This document shows, piece after piece, positions 37,578 to 45,527 of a stretch of 64,000 nt of DNA. The number at the start of each line of letters is the position of its first letter. The stretch's first letter is position 1. The notes under the pieces were generated by a model. It was not told where the DNA came from. It did not search any database and saw nothing but the letters and a program-made list of their open reading frames with translations. The stretch comes from Arthrospira sp. PCC 9108 (GTDB lineage: Bacteria > Cyanobacteriota > Cyanobacteriia > Cyanobacteriales > Microcoleaceae): the NCBI GenBank assembly GCA_016745315.1, contig CP066886.1, positions 6,014,501 through 6,078,500 on the forward strand, written 5' to 3'. A program made the translations under genes and the position numbers.

Positions 37578-38807
37578 ATGAGTAGTAAATCAGTGGCAGA
37601 TGTGGCTAATACTGAACCGGAGTTTAAGTTAGTTGAGCATACTTGTCCTAACTGCGGTCATCAGGAAATGTGGGTTTTCTACGAGGTGCGGGATGTCCCA
37701 GTTCATAGTTGCTTAATGATGCCAACCCGACAGGAGGCTTTAGATTTTCCGCGCGGGGATGTGGTGTTAGGATACTGTGAAAATTGCGGTTTTATTACGA
37801 ATACTGAGTTTGATTCCAAATGGTCAGCCTACGCCCCGAATTATGAAGACCAGCAAAGTTTTTCACCAACATTTAATCAGTTTGCTCTGGATTTAGCGAA
37901 TCGGCTGATTAATAAGTATAATCTCCGGGATAAAGATGTAGTTGAAATCGGCTGTAGCAAGGGTGATTTTTTGGTGCTAATGTGCGAGTTAGGGAATAAC
38001 CGAGGGGTGGGTATTGACCCTTCGGCGGTGGTGGGACGAGTCCAAAGCCCAGCCACGGAACGAATTAGGTTTATTCAAGACTATTATTCAGAGGGCTACA
38101 GTGAATATGTGGGGGATTTTATCTGCTGTCGCCATACTTTAGAACATATCTACCCAACGGCTGAATTTGTGGGGACGGTGCGGCGCTCAATTGGGAACCG
38201 CCCAACTTCTGTCTTTTTTGAAATTCCCGATATGGGTCGAGTTTTGAAGGATTTGGCTTTTGAGGACATCTACTATGAACATTGTTCTTATTTTACGCCA
38301 GGAACTTTGGCTCGTTTATTCCGGGCTTCTGGGTTTGAGGTGACGGATGTATATTTAGCCTATGGTGACCAATATCTGTTAATTGAGGGGGAACCTGTCT
38401 CGGATTTGTCCGGTAAAATTCATCCTTTTGAGGAAAGCCCAGAGGAAGTTAAACAGGATATGAAATATTTTGCGACTCATGTTCAAGGCAAAATTAATCA
38501 TTGGAAAGAACATCTAAAGACCGCCCAGGAAGCCGGAAAGCGGGTTGTAGTTTGGGGTTCTGGTTCTAAATGTGTGGCGTTTCTGACGACTTTAAAAACT
38601 GAGAATCAGGTGCAGTATATTGTAGATATTAATCCTCACCGACACGGACAGTTTATTCCGGGTGTTGGTCATGAAATTATGTCGCCGGAATTTTTGAAGG
38701 AATATCAGCCGGATGAGATTATTGTGATGAACCCGATTTACTGTGCAGAAATCCAGAAAATGCTGGATGAGATGGGGGTGTCAACAGAGCTGATTCCTTT
38801 GAGTTAA
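37578..38807 (+). CDS. Second C-methyltransferase-family protein
   Basis: 409 aa, distant paralogue of the preceding gene with the same three-part plan. The zinc site is CPNCGH..CENCGF (~residues 24-71). The SAM domain starts at VVEIGCSKGDFLVLM (~130), with RHTLEHIYPT and YYEHCSYFTPGTL. The C-terminal domain starts at VVVWGSGSKCVAFL (~315). Low similarity to its neighbour and several changed positions suggest a different substrate or a methyltransferase that has been repurposed. Same strand, 83 bases downstream, so probably co-transcribed. Confidence 0.82.
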   Translation: MSSKSVADVANTEPEFKLVEHTCPNCGHQEMWVFYEVRDVPVHSCLMMPTRQEALDFPRGDVVLGYCENCGFITNTEFDSKWSAYAPNYEDQQSFSPTFNQFALDLANRLINKYNLRDKDVVEIGCSKGDFLVLMCELGNNRGVGIDPSAVVGRVQSPATERIRFIQDYYSEGYSEYVGDFICCRHTLEHIYPTAEFVGTVRRSIGNRPTSVFFEIPDMGRVLKDLAFEDIYYEHCSYFTPGTLARLFRASGFEVTDVYLAYGDQYLLIEGEPVSDLSGKIHPFEESPEEVKQDMKYFATHVQGKINHWKEHLKTAQEAGKRVVVWGSGSKCVAFLTTLKTENQVQYIVDINPHRHGQFIPGVGHEIMSPEFLKEYQPDEIIVMNPIYCAEIQKMLDEMGVSTELIPLS

Positions 38808-38923
38808 TGGGGGTGGCGACTGGGTATGGGTGGGGCTGATGGCTATTTTTGGTGCGATCGCTACCTGTTCACCCTAAAATAGATAGGGCAATTGTTTAGA
38901 CTTGTACAGGAGATCCAAAATTT

Positions 38924-39025
38924 ATGGCTGGTGAAATTTTTAATGCGGCGTTTCTGTCCTTTGTTCTGATTCTGGTGGGATTAGGTGGCGGGTTCCTCCT
39001 CCTGAAAATCCAAGGTGGGGAATAG
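38924..39025 (+). CDS. petM: Cytochrome b6f complex subunit PetM
   Basis: 33 aa single-helix protein starting MAGEIFNAAFLSF, with a hydrophobic stretch FVLILVGLGGGFLLLK and the typical tail KIQGGE. It matches PetM in length, membrane helix and charged C-terminus. AGGAGAT lies 12 bases before the ATG. PetM is a peripheral small subunit of the thylakoid b6f complex. It is a separate short transcription unit followed by a hairpin. Confidence 0.85.
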   Translation: MAGEIFNAAFLSFVLILVGLGGGFLLLKIQGGE

Positions 39026-39089
39026 TCACCAGAGGCGGAACCCTACTAGGTGCATCAGATAAGGAGTTATCCGGTGCTGATTGCTGTTG

Positions 39090-39118
39090 GCGCTAATGGT
39101 AGTAATGGCCATTAGCGC
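39090..39118. terminator. Hairpin downstream of petM
   Basis: Perfect 10-bp stem, GCGCTAATGG (39090-39099) and CCATTAGCGC (39109-39118), with a 9-base loop. No T-run follows, so it may act as an RNA stabiliser or a weak terminator. Confidence 0.5.
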
Positions 39119-39232
39119 TAGTGGTGTGGTAGGGGTAGGGCTCTAATCTGAGCAAATTATGAAGTTTTGTAAAAAAATGAGAGAATCTTTGATAATATTT
39201 TAGGTAAAGTTTAAGCCCCATATTGGTTATTC

Positions 39233-40210
39233 ATGACATTATTAATTGTTGGTGCCACAGGTACTCTAGGTAGACAGATAGCCCGCCGAGCATTAGATGA
39301 AGGCTACCAGGTCCGTTGTTTAGCGCGTAGTTACAAAAAAGCTGCTTTCCTAAAAGAGTGGGGTGCAGAGCTGGTTCCGGGAGACTTATGTGATCCAGAA
39401 ACGTTAAAACCGGCGCTAGAGGGGGTAAAGGTGGTAATTGATGCGGCGACGGCGCGCCCGACAGATTCCCTAAGTATTAAAGATGTAGACTGGAAAGGGA
39501 AAGTGGCGCTAATTCAGGCGGCTAAAGCGGCTGGGGTAGAGAGATTCGTGTTTTTTTCGTTCTTGGATGCGGAAAAATATACGCAAGTGCCATTATTAGA
39601 GATTAAACGCTGTACAGAAAAGTTTTTAGCTGAATCTGGCCTTAAATATACAATTCTGAGACCCTGTGGCTTTTTGCAAGGCTTAATTGGTCAATTTGCG
39701 ATCCCGATTTTAGATGGTCAGTCTGTATGGGTTCCAGGGGTAAGTTCTCCGATCGCCTATATGGATACTCAGGATATCGCTAAAATCACGATCCGGGCGT
39801 TATCCGTCCCTGAAGCTGAGAATAAAACGTTTCCGGTGGTGGGTTCGAGGGCTTGGACAGCGGATGAAATTATCCGCTTGTGCGAAAGACTGTCAGGGAA
39901 ACAAGCGAGAGTCACGCGCACACCTAACAGCATTGTCCGCATTGTCCGCAAAGTTACTCGATTTTTCCAGTGGAGTCTGAATATTTCAGATCGGCTGGCG
40001 TTTGTGGAAGTTCTCGCAACGGGTCAACCTCTGAAAGCGTCAATGGATGAGACGTATCAGATATTGGGTATGAACCCAGAAGAAAATACGACGCTGGAAA
40101 GTTACCTACAAGAATACTTTGGTCGGATCATGAAAAAACTGAAAGAGTTGGAATATGAACGAGAAAAACAGAAAAAACGTAAACAAAAGCGCAGCCCGTT
40201 CAAATCGTGA
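39233..40210 (+). CDS. ycf39: Ycf39-type NAD(P)-binding PSII assembly protein
   Basis: 325 aa atypical SDR/NmrA-like protein. N-terminal LLIVGATGTLGRQIARRALD binds NAD(P). FFSFLDAEKYTQVPLLEIK and YTILRPCGFLQGLIGQFA are hallmarks of Ycf39, which binds Hlip proteins and helps chlorophyll delivery to newly made D1. The C-terminus is a Lys/Arg-rich tail (EKQKKRKQKRSPFKS). Neighbours petM and the nadK group are photosynthesis- or redox-linked. Confidence 0.85.
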   Translation: MTLLIVGATGTLGRQIARRALDEGYQVRCLARSYKKAAFLKEWGAELVPGDLCDPETLKPALEGVKVVIDAATARPTDSLSIKDVDWKGKVALIQAAKAAGVERFVFFSFLDAEKYTQVPLLEIKRCTEKFLAESGLKYTILRPCGFLQGLIGQFAIPILDGQSVWVPGVSSPIAYMDTQDIAKITIRALSVPEAENKTFPVVGSRAWTADEIIRLCERLSGKQARVTRTPNSIVRIVRKVTRFFQWSLNISDRLAFVEVLATGQPLKASMDETYQILGMNPEENTTLESYLQEYFGRIMKKLKELEYEREKQKKRKQKRSPFKS

Positions 40211-40347
40211 GAGTATTTGGCTGTAGGCTGATGTTGTAGTAGGCTAATAGAATCAATCAGTCAAGTATTTTGCTGATTGTGGTACAATGGGGCGCTAAGT
40301 AAATTTGCCCCACTGATTGTTGATCAACCATTATTAAGTTTATCCCA

Positions 40348-41265
40348 GTGCCAAAAGTAGGGATTCTTTATAACGATGCTAAGGCTGCTGCTTGTCGCAG
40401 TGCAACTGAATTAAAGGACAAGTTGACCAACCTGGGTTGGGATGTTTTTGTAGCTACGGGAATGGGGGGGATTTTGGGTTATTCCAATCCGGATCGCCCT
40501 CTGTGTCATACTGCGATCGAGGGGTTAGCGCCGCCAGAGTTCGATCGCGATATGAGCCTTGCTATTGTCCTGGGGGGAGATGGTACGGTTCTGTCTGCGT
40601 CCCGACAATTAGCGCCCCAGGGTATTCCGATGTTGGCGGTAAATACAGGCCACATGGGATTTCTGACGGAAACTTATCTAAATCAGTTACCCCAAGCCTT
40701 AGAAGCGGTTTTGGCTGGGGAATATTTGGTTGAGGAACGCACAATGCTATTGGTGCGAGTATTTAACCAGGAAAGTTTGCTCTGGGAGGCTCTATGTTTA
40801 AATGAAATGGTGCTACACCGGGAACCAATGACCTGTATGTGCCATTTTGAAATAGAAATAGGTCGCCATGCTCCAGTTGATATTGCTGCTGATGGGGTGA
40901 TTATTTCTACTCCGACTGGGTCCACTGCTTATTGTCTGTCGGCGGGGGGAGCAGTGGTTACGCCGGGGGTGGGGGTTCTGCAATTGTTGCCAATTTGTCC
41001 CCACTCTTTGGCTTCGCGGGCTCTGGTTTATGCAGACCGGGAAGTGGTGAGTATTTATCCGGCTAGTCCGAATCAATTGGTGATGGTGGTTGATGGCAAT
41101 GGGGGATGTTATGTTCTACCAGAATATCACGTCCGAGTAGAGCGATCGCCTTTTCCGGCTCGTTTTATTCGTCTGAAACCACCGGAATTTTTCCAAATTT
41201 TGCGGGAAAAACTAGGCTGGGGACTGCCTCATATCGCGAAACCTACTTCTGTGGAACTACCTTGA
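40348..41265 (+). CDS. nadK: NAD kinase
   Basis: Phosphorylates NAD to NADP. 305 aa from a GTG start. Motifs: VLGGDGTVLSASRQ (GGDG), NTGHMGFLTE, LNEMVLHREPM (NE) and TPTGSTAYCLSAGG. Cyanobacteria have two NAD kinases; which one this is cannot be decided. An in-frame G7 run is intact. It is 50 bases upstream of the nblR-type gene. Confidence 0.95.
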   Translation: MPKVGILYNDAKAAACRSATELKDKLTNLGWDVFVATGMGGILGYSNPDRPLCHTAIEGLAPPEFDRDMSLAIVLGGDGTVLSASRQLAPQGIPMLAVNTGHMGFLTETYLNQLPQALEAVLAGEYLVEERTMLLVRVFNQESLLWEALCLNEMVLHREPMTCMCHFEIEIGRHAPVDIAADGVIISTPTGSTAYCLSAGGAVVTPGVGVLQLLPICPHSLASRALVYADREVVSIYPASPNQLVMVVDGNGGCYVLPEYHVRVERSPFPARFIRLKPPEFFQILREKLGWGLPHIAKPTSVELP

Positions 41266-41315
41266 GGCACAAGAGTCGAATCAATTAGTTTTCTACTGTT
41301 AATAACTATTGCCGT

Positions 41316-42011
41316 ATGAATGCGATCGCCCTAGATTCCCGTGCTTCAATATTGATTATTGAAAGTGATCAACTGTTGGCTGAAAATATCAGTAATGACT
41401 TGCACGAGTCCGGTTACTATCCGGTAGTGGCTCACAATACCGCGATGGGTTTACATCAGGTGATGGAAGTGCAACCGGCTTTGATTGTGATAGATAGGAT
41501 GCTGGGAGGAGAGTCGGGATTGTCTCTGTGTCGCCATCTCCGGGAAATGGGCTGCACTGCGCCTATATTGATATTTATGGCTCGTGATGCGGTTGATGAC
41601 CGGGTGGCGGCTTTGGAATCAGGGGCTGATGATTATTTTCTCAAACCCTATCGCTGTGAGGGGTTCCTGGATTTGGTGAAGCTATATCTAAAATCTGAAG
41701 ATAATCAGTTGGATATGTTGCGGTTTGGGGATTTGGTCTTGGATTTGGCTACGAGACGGGCTATTCGTAACCATCGGGCGATCGATTTAACTATGAAGGA
41801 ATTTGATTTACTGAAATATTTAATGGAACATCCCCGGGAAGTTTTGACTCGTGAACAGATCCTGGAAAATGTCTGGGGATATGATTTTTTGGGAGAGTCT
41901 AATGTGATTGAGGTTTATATCCGCTATTTGCGACTCAAAATTGAGGAGGAAGGGGAAAAACGATTGATTCAGACTGTTAGAGGTGTAGGATATGTTTTGC
42001 GAGATACCTAG
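41316..42011 (+). CDS. nblR: OmpR-family response regulator, NblR-like
   Basis: 231 aa. Receiver domain at 11-125: acidic pair ESD, phospho-acceptor in LIVIDRMLGGESG (~60), LIFMARDAVDDRVAALESGA and the K of FLKPYR. The winged-helix DNA-binding domain (~140-231) has LTMKEFDLLKYLM and VIEVYIRYLRLKIE, ending RGVGYVLRD. Strong resemblance to NblR, which controls phycobilisome breakdown under nutrient stress, and the nadK neighbourhood fits. In Synechococcus, NblR works without canonical phosphorylation. The family is certain; the symbol is less so. Confidence 0.8.
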   Translation: MNAIALDSRASILIIESDQLLAENISNDLHESGYYPVVAHNTAMGLHQVMEVQPALIVIDRMLGGESGLSLCRHLREMGCTAPILIFMARDAVDDRVAALESGADDYFLKPYRCEGFLDLVKLYLKSEDNQLDMLRFGDLVLDLATRRAIRNHRAIDLTMKEFDLLKYLMEHPREVLTREQILENVWGYDFLGESNVIEVYIRYLRLKIEEEGEKRLIQTVRGVGYVLRDT

Positions 42012-42075
42012 GTCGATTTTTACCTTGAGTGTAAGTCTGATCACGAAGGCTGGCGGCGGGTCTGGGCGGTGGGTG

Positions 42076-42594
42076 ATGGATTGGCGGCGGTTGGGGTTAA
42101 GTTGTGTGACTATTACTTGCTTGTTGGTAGGCTGTGATACCCATAGGATATCCGTCCCTGCTGATCAGTTTGATCAGGATATGGCGCAGGTTTTTAATCA
42201 GGGTCAAATGCTACCGATTACGGCTAAAGCTATGATTGGCGATCGCGAAATTCAGCTTGAGGTGGCGAGAACTCCTGAACAACAGGCTTTGGGGTTGATG
42301 TTTCGGACTTTCCTTCCTGACGATCGCGGTATGTTATTTGTTTTCGATCGCCCGGAGTTGGTGGGGTTTTGGATGAAAAACTGCAAGATTCCTTTGGATA
42401 TGGTTTTTATGCGCGATGGGGTGGTTCGTTATATTCAGGTTAATGCTCTCCCCTGCGAGGCTGAACCTTGTCCGACCTATGGACCTACTGATGTGATGGT
42501 GGACAAGGTGATTGAGTTGCGCGGGGGGCTCACTGAGGAATTGGGTTTACAATTGGGCGATCGCATCTCGGTTAGCTTTCTTGAATCTCCATAG
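42076..42594 (+). CDS. DUF192-family lipoprotein
   Basis: ~172 aa from the ATG at 42076. An upstream ATG at 41992 would overlap the regulator by 20 bases and put 28 extra residues before the signal peptide, so I prefer the later start. The signal sequence CVTITCLLVGC ends in a lipobox. The DUF192 domain has LEVARTPEQQALGLMFR, RGMLFVFDRP and GFWMKNCKIPLDMVFM. Function unknown; the family is a small beta-barrel found in the envelope. Confidence 0.83.
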   Translation: MDWRRLGLSCVTITCLLVGCDTHRISVPADQFDQDMAQVFNQGQMLPITAKAMIGDREIQLEVARTPEQQALGLMFRTFLPDDRGMLFVFDRPELVGFWMKNCKIPLDMVFMRDGVVRYIQVNALPCEAEPCPTYGPTDVMVDKVIELRGGLTEELGLQLGDRISVSFLESP

Positions 42595-42660
42595 AATAGT
42601 GTTGCTACCTGTTTGGCGATCGCTATTGTCATGGCTATTGTAAAACTTTGTAAATTATGC

Positions 42661-42688
42661 TTGCCTACTCAGAAAATGGTGCTATATT
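42661..42688 (+). promoter_or_regulatory. Promoter of the intergenic RNA
   Basis: TTGCCT (42661-42666) and TATATT (42683-42688) with 16 bases between. Transcription would start near 42695, just before a GGACACA stem arm. No coding frame follows for 500 bases. Confidence 0.45.
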
Positions 42689-42694
42689 AGCACT

Positions 42695-43062
42695 ATGAGG
42701 ACACAAGAAGAAGTAAATTCTTTGAGTAACCCAGTTCGGACTTGAAGCCTGTGTCCGCCCGCTTGAGTCCAATTGCAGCGTCTGAACAGTGCGTTCGAGC
42801 TATAACTTGTTAGCATCGTCAAAGGGGTAGACTCCCGGCCTGAAGGCTCTCGTAAGTTGAGTTTGTTTGGGATCGGTGCTATAAACGGAGCCTGTATCGG
42901 CTTGATTTAAAGGTGAGTTCCCTGAGTCAGAGTTGTTGCAAATTTTGTTAACCAAATTTAGATCCTATCATTTTTCTGAGTAACTTATCCAACGTCTGCT
43001 TGAGTCAACTGAGTTTACTCAGTCGGTTTAGAGCCTAGTAGCCTCCTACTAGGCTTTAAGTA
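42695..43062 (+). ncRNA. Candidate structured non-coding RNA with own promoter and terminator
   Basis: A ~365-base unit between genes, with no convincing ORF but several pairings. GGACACA (near 42699) pairs with TGTGTCC (~42749). GCCTGAAGGC and other short hairpins follow. A perfect intrinsic terminator ends it: AGCCTAGTAG (43032-43041), loop CCTC, CTACTAGGCT (43046-43055), then TTTAAGT-type sequence. I could not match it to RNase P RNA, tmRNA or SRP RNA; 6S RNA cannot be excluded. The real 5' and 3' ends are inferred. Confidence 0.5.
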
Positions 43063-43203
43063 GTTTAGGGGTATTTTTAGTGATTTGGTGCGATCGCCAC
43101 ATCTGGGAAAGTTTGACGAAATCAACCGAAAACGATTACAATTTAAACTCTCGTATCTTCAGCCTCATAGTGTCAAGACATTAATTGAATTGAGGGAACA
43201 ATC

Positions 43204-43527
43204 ATGCCTAAAGGTTCTTTTGCGACAATGCAGGTAGAGACAGGGGAGCCACAGATCTCATTTTACTATGAAAGTGGTCAAGTTGAAACGTTCAGTATGC
43301 CAATTTCTGCCACTGAATTAGCCCAAAAATTGCCCCAACTGTTATCACAACGGTGGGTAACTTTGCACTTAATTGATCAAACGGTTTTGGTGTGTATGGC
43401 TAAGGTAACTAAGGTAGAAGTGAAGCCGCCACTTCCTCAAATTCGAGATCAAGCTACTTTCGCCAATGCTCAGAGGGTAACCGCCTTACAAAGGGGAGCA
43501 GCGGGTAAAATTGGAGTACAGCAGTAG
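43204..43527 (+). CDS. Small conserved-looking hypothetical protein
   Basis: 107 aa, unrecognised. Starts MPKGSFATMQ after GAGGGAAC. It is soluble, with alternating hydrophobic strands in the first 75 residues (QISFYYESGQVETFSM, WVTLHLIDQTVLVCM) suggesting a small beta fold. The C-terminus is basic and Gln/Ala-rich. It precedes the DUF362 gene by 36 bases and is probably in the same operon. Confidence 0.6.
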   Translation: MPKGSFATMQVETGEPQISFYYESGQVETFSMPISATELAQKLPQLLSQRWVTLHLIDQTVLVCMAKVTKVEVKPPLPQIRDQATFANAQRVTALQRGAAGKIGVQQ

Positions 43528-43563
43528 TTAAGTTAATTGGCGGGTGCGTCTCATATTAAAATC

Positions 43564-44514
43564 ATGTCTTCAGTAAGTTTAATTCGAGCAAGTTCCTATG
43601 AACCCTCAGCCTTGCGCCATTCTTTGGAAGCCTTGTTAGAACCTTTGGGAGGTGTGAGAAGATGGGTAAAGCCAGGCGATCGCGTTTTATTAAAGCCGAA
43701 CTTATTAACGGGTTCTCGTCCGACTAAAGAATGTGTAACCCGTCCGGAATTGGTGGCGGCGGTGGCTAGGTTAGTGAAGGAAGTAGGTGGTCAGCCATTT
43801 TTAGGGGATAGTCCAGCTTTTGGGAGTGCTTTAGGGGTAGCGAAAGCCAACGGTTATTTACCCCTAATTAGGGAGTTAGACTTACCGGTGGTGGAATTTC
43901 ACGGTCGCCAGTATTCAACGGATACCCAAGAGTTCGATCGCCTGCGGTTAAGTCGGGAGGCTATGGAAGCGGACGTTGTGATTAACCTCCCCAAGGTGAA
44001 ATCTCACACCCAGCTAACAATGACTCTGGGGGTGAAAAACCTGTTTGGTTGTGTTCCGGGGAAAATGAAAGCCTGGTGGCACATGGAAGCGGGAAAAGAT
44101 GCCGATCGCTTTGGTAGAATGTTGGTAGAAACTGCTAGAGCGATCGCCCCAGAATTGACGATTATTGATGGTATTATCGCCCATGAGGGAAATGGTCCAA
44201 GTAACGGTGAACCGCGCTTGTTGGGCTTGCTAGGAGCCTCTGAGGACGTTTTTGCACTCGATAGGGCAATGGTAGAACTGTTAGGGGTACAATGGGATTT
44301 AGTCCCGACCCTAGTGGCGGCGAAAAGTCTAGGGTTGTGTGGGGAGCTAGAGGCGATCGCTTTTCCTCTGTTGCACCCGGACGATTTACGGGTTGACGAT
44401 TGGCGACTCCCCGACACAATGACCCCCATAGATTTCGGCTTACCTAGGGTAATCAAATCAACTTTTCGGCATATATATATTAAGCTAATCGGGGAGCGAA
44501 AACAAGCCCTATAG
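43564..44514 (+). CDS. DUF362 domain-containing protein
   Basis: ~316 aa from the ATG at 43564 (a TTG 27 bases upstream is less likely). DUF362 core: VLLKPNLLTGSRPTKECVTRP, given here only as its key K-N-L and C, then FLGDSPAFGSA, VVINLPKVKSHTQLTMTLG, NLFGCVPGKMK and a C-terminal DPxxPxxF-like end. No ferredoxin-type cysteines are attached. Function unknown; relatives are often linked to redox or cofactor proteins. Its last 236 bases recur 999 bp downstream (45278-45521) on the other side of a methyltransferase gene. Confidence 0.82.
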   Translation: MSSVSLIRASSYEPSALRHSLEALLEPLGGVRRWVKPGDRVLLKPNLLTGSRPTKECVTRPELVAAVARLVKEVGGQPFLGDSPAFGSALGVAKANGYLPLIRELDLPVVEFHGRQYSTDTQEFDRLRLSREAMEADVVINLPKVKSHTQLTMTLGVKNLFGCVPGKMKAWWHMEAGKDADRFGRMLVETARAIAPELTIIDGIIAHEGNGPSNGEPRLLGLLGASEDVFALDRAMVELLGVQWDLVPTLVAAKSLGLCGELEAIAFPLLHPDDLRVDDWRLPDTMTPIDFGLPRVIKSTFRHIYIKLIGERKQAL

Positions 44515-44522
44515 GTTTTGGT
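44279..44522. repeat. 244-bp direct repeat, left copy
   Basis: This stretch covers the 3' end of the DUF362 gene and 8 bases past its stop. It recurs at 45278-45521 with three substitutions in 244 bases. The repeats flank a 755-bp segment holding a minus-strand methyltransferase gene. Confidence 0.92.
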
Positions 44523-45261
44523 TGACTTGTAGGGGTTTTCTGAGGATAGCTACCGATTGTCCCAAGTTACCGAGGTCTGTTTGCGATCGGCCATCATCCC
44601 AAATAATGGTTTGCAACAAAGGGATATGGGGTTTATCCCCATCATAGATAGCATCAACTGTCAGTCCCAGATGTTGAGTCCAGGCGTGAATTGCATCGCG
44701 ATCTATGAATTGGTCAATATGTTTGTGGGGGTCTGGATTGTTAAGCATTCCCTGGAAGACATACCAGTGTGATGAGATTCTAAACTCCAGAAAACTAATG
44801 ATAATAAATCCTCCTGGTTTAAGGACTCGACTAGCTTCGGCTAAATATTTATAGCTATCCTCATGTCTTAAATGGGTAAGCACGGAAAAAAACACCACAA
44901 AGTCAGCCACTTGATCTGATGCTGGAATACTCAGACTATTCACCTTCACAAACTGCCAATCATTCCGATTGCAAATTTTGCGTGCGTAGTCTAATAAATC
45001 CTCAACTACGTCGATACCTAAGTAGCGAATGCCAGGAATACCCGCCAAGGGAGCAGCTAAACGCCCACTTCCACACCCGACATCAATCACCATTTGACCG
45101 GGTTTGAGTCCCTGTTGTCTAAGTAAACCTAGTTCCAGTTGACCTACAGCTAGAAAGTTTCCACCAATGGCTTGCTCATATGCTTTGTCACTAGCCAAAA
45201 CATTCTTGAGTCTTTGGAGATGTTTAGTATATGTGTCACTATATATATTATATTCAGTCAT
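44509..45261 (-). CDS. Class I SAM-dependent methyltransferase
   Basis: 250 aa. SAM-binding motif MVIDVGCGSGRLAAPLAG (~56-73), YLGIDVVEDLLDYA (motif II acidic), FVVFFSVLTHLRHED and ASRVLKPGGFIIISFLEF. The substrate is not predictable. An N-terminal helix region (YTKHLQRLKNVLASDKAYEQ) precedes the core. The gene lies between 244-bp direct repeats, and its final codons are read from the left repeat. It therefore looks like an inserted gene that picked up its stop in the target. The transcription direction opposes DUF362. Confidence 0.88.
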   Translation of the reverse strand: MTEYNIYSDTYTKHLQRLKNVLASDKAYEQAIGGNFLAVGQLELGLLRQQGLKPGQMVIDVGCGSGRLAAPLAGIPGIRYLGIDVVEDLLDYARKICNRNDWQFVKVNSLSIPASDQVADFVVFFSVLTHLRHEDSYKYLAEASRVLKPGGFIIISFLEFRISSHWYVFQGMLNNPDPHKHIDQFIDRDAIHAWTQHLGLTVDAIYDGDKPHIPLLQTIIWDDGRSQTDLGNLGQSVAILRKPLQVNQNL

Positions 45262-45276
45262 GAGTAATTTAATCGA

Positions 45277-45513
45277 GTGTTAGGGGTACAATGGGATTTA
45301 GTCCCGACCCTAGTGGCGGCGAAAAGTCTAGGGTTGTGTGGGGAGCTAGAGGCGATCGCTTTTCCTCTGTTGCACCCGGACGATTTACGGGTTGACGATT
45401 GGCGACTCCCCGACACAATGACTCCCATAGATTTCGGCTTACCCAGGGTAATCAAATCAACTTTTCGGCATATATATATTAAGCTAATCGGGGAGCGAAG
45501 ACAAGCCCTATAG
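45277..45513 (+). pseudogene. Duplicated 3' fragment of the DUF362 gene
   Basis: 78 codons in frame, from LGVQWDLVPTLVAAKSLG to IKLIGERRQAL, the same as the last 78 residues of the DUF362 protein except one Lys to Arg change. No start signal or upstream domain; not expected to be functional. It forms the main part of the right 244-bp repeat (45278-45521). Confidence 0.88.
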
Positions 45514-45521
45514 GTTTTGGT
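45278..45521. repeat. 244-bp direct repeat, right copy
   Basis: Copy of 44279-44522 at an offset of exactly 999 bp; three single-base differences. It ends 7 bases before the recG stop codon. Confidence 0.92.
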
Positions 45522-45527
45522 GTCAAC

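Noticed and set aside
42695..43062. RNase P RNA, tmRNA or SRP RNA
   Set aside because: None of the invariant sequences of these RNAs could be found in the unit.
44004..44456. Long antisense frame over the DUF362 gene
   Set aside because: Part of it recurs only because the 244-bp repeat recurs; no start signal and no family features.
44279..45521. Insertion sequence
   Set aside because: No transposase and no terminal inverted repeats; the flanking repeats are 244 bp, far longer than an IS target duplication.
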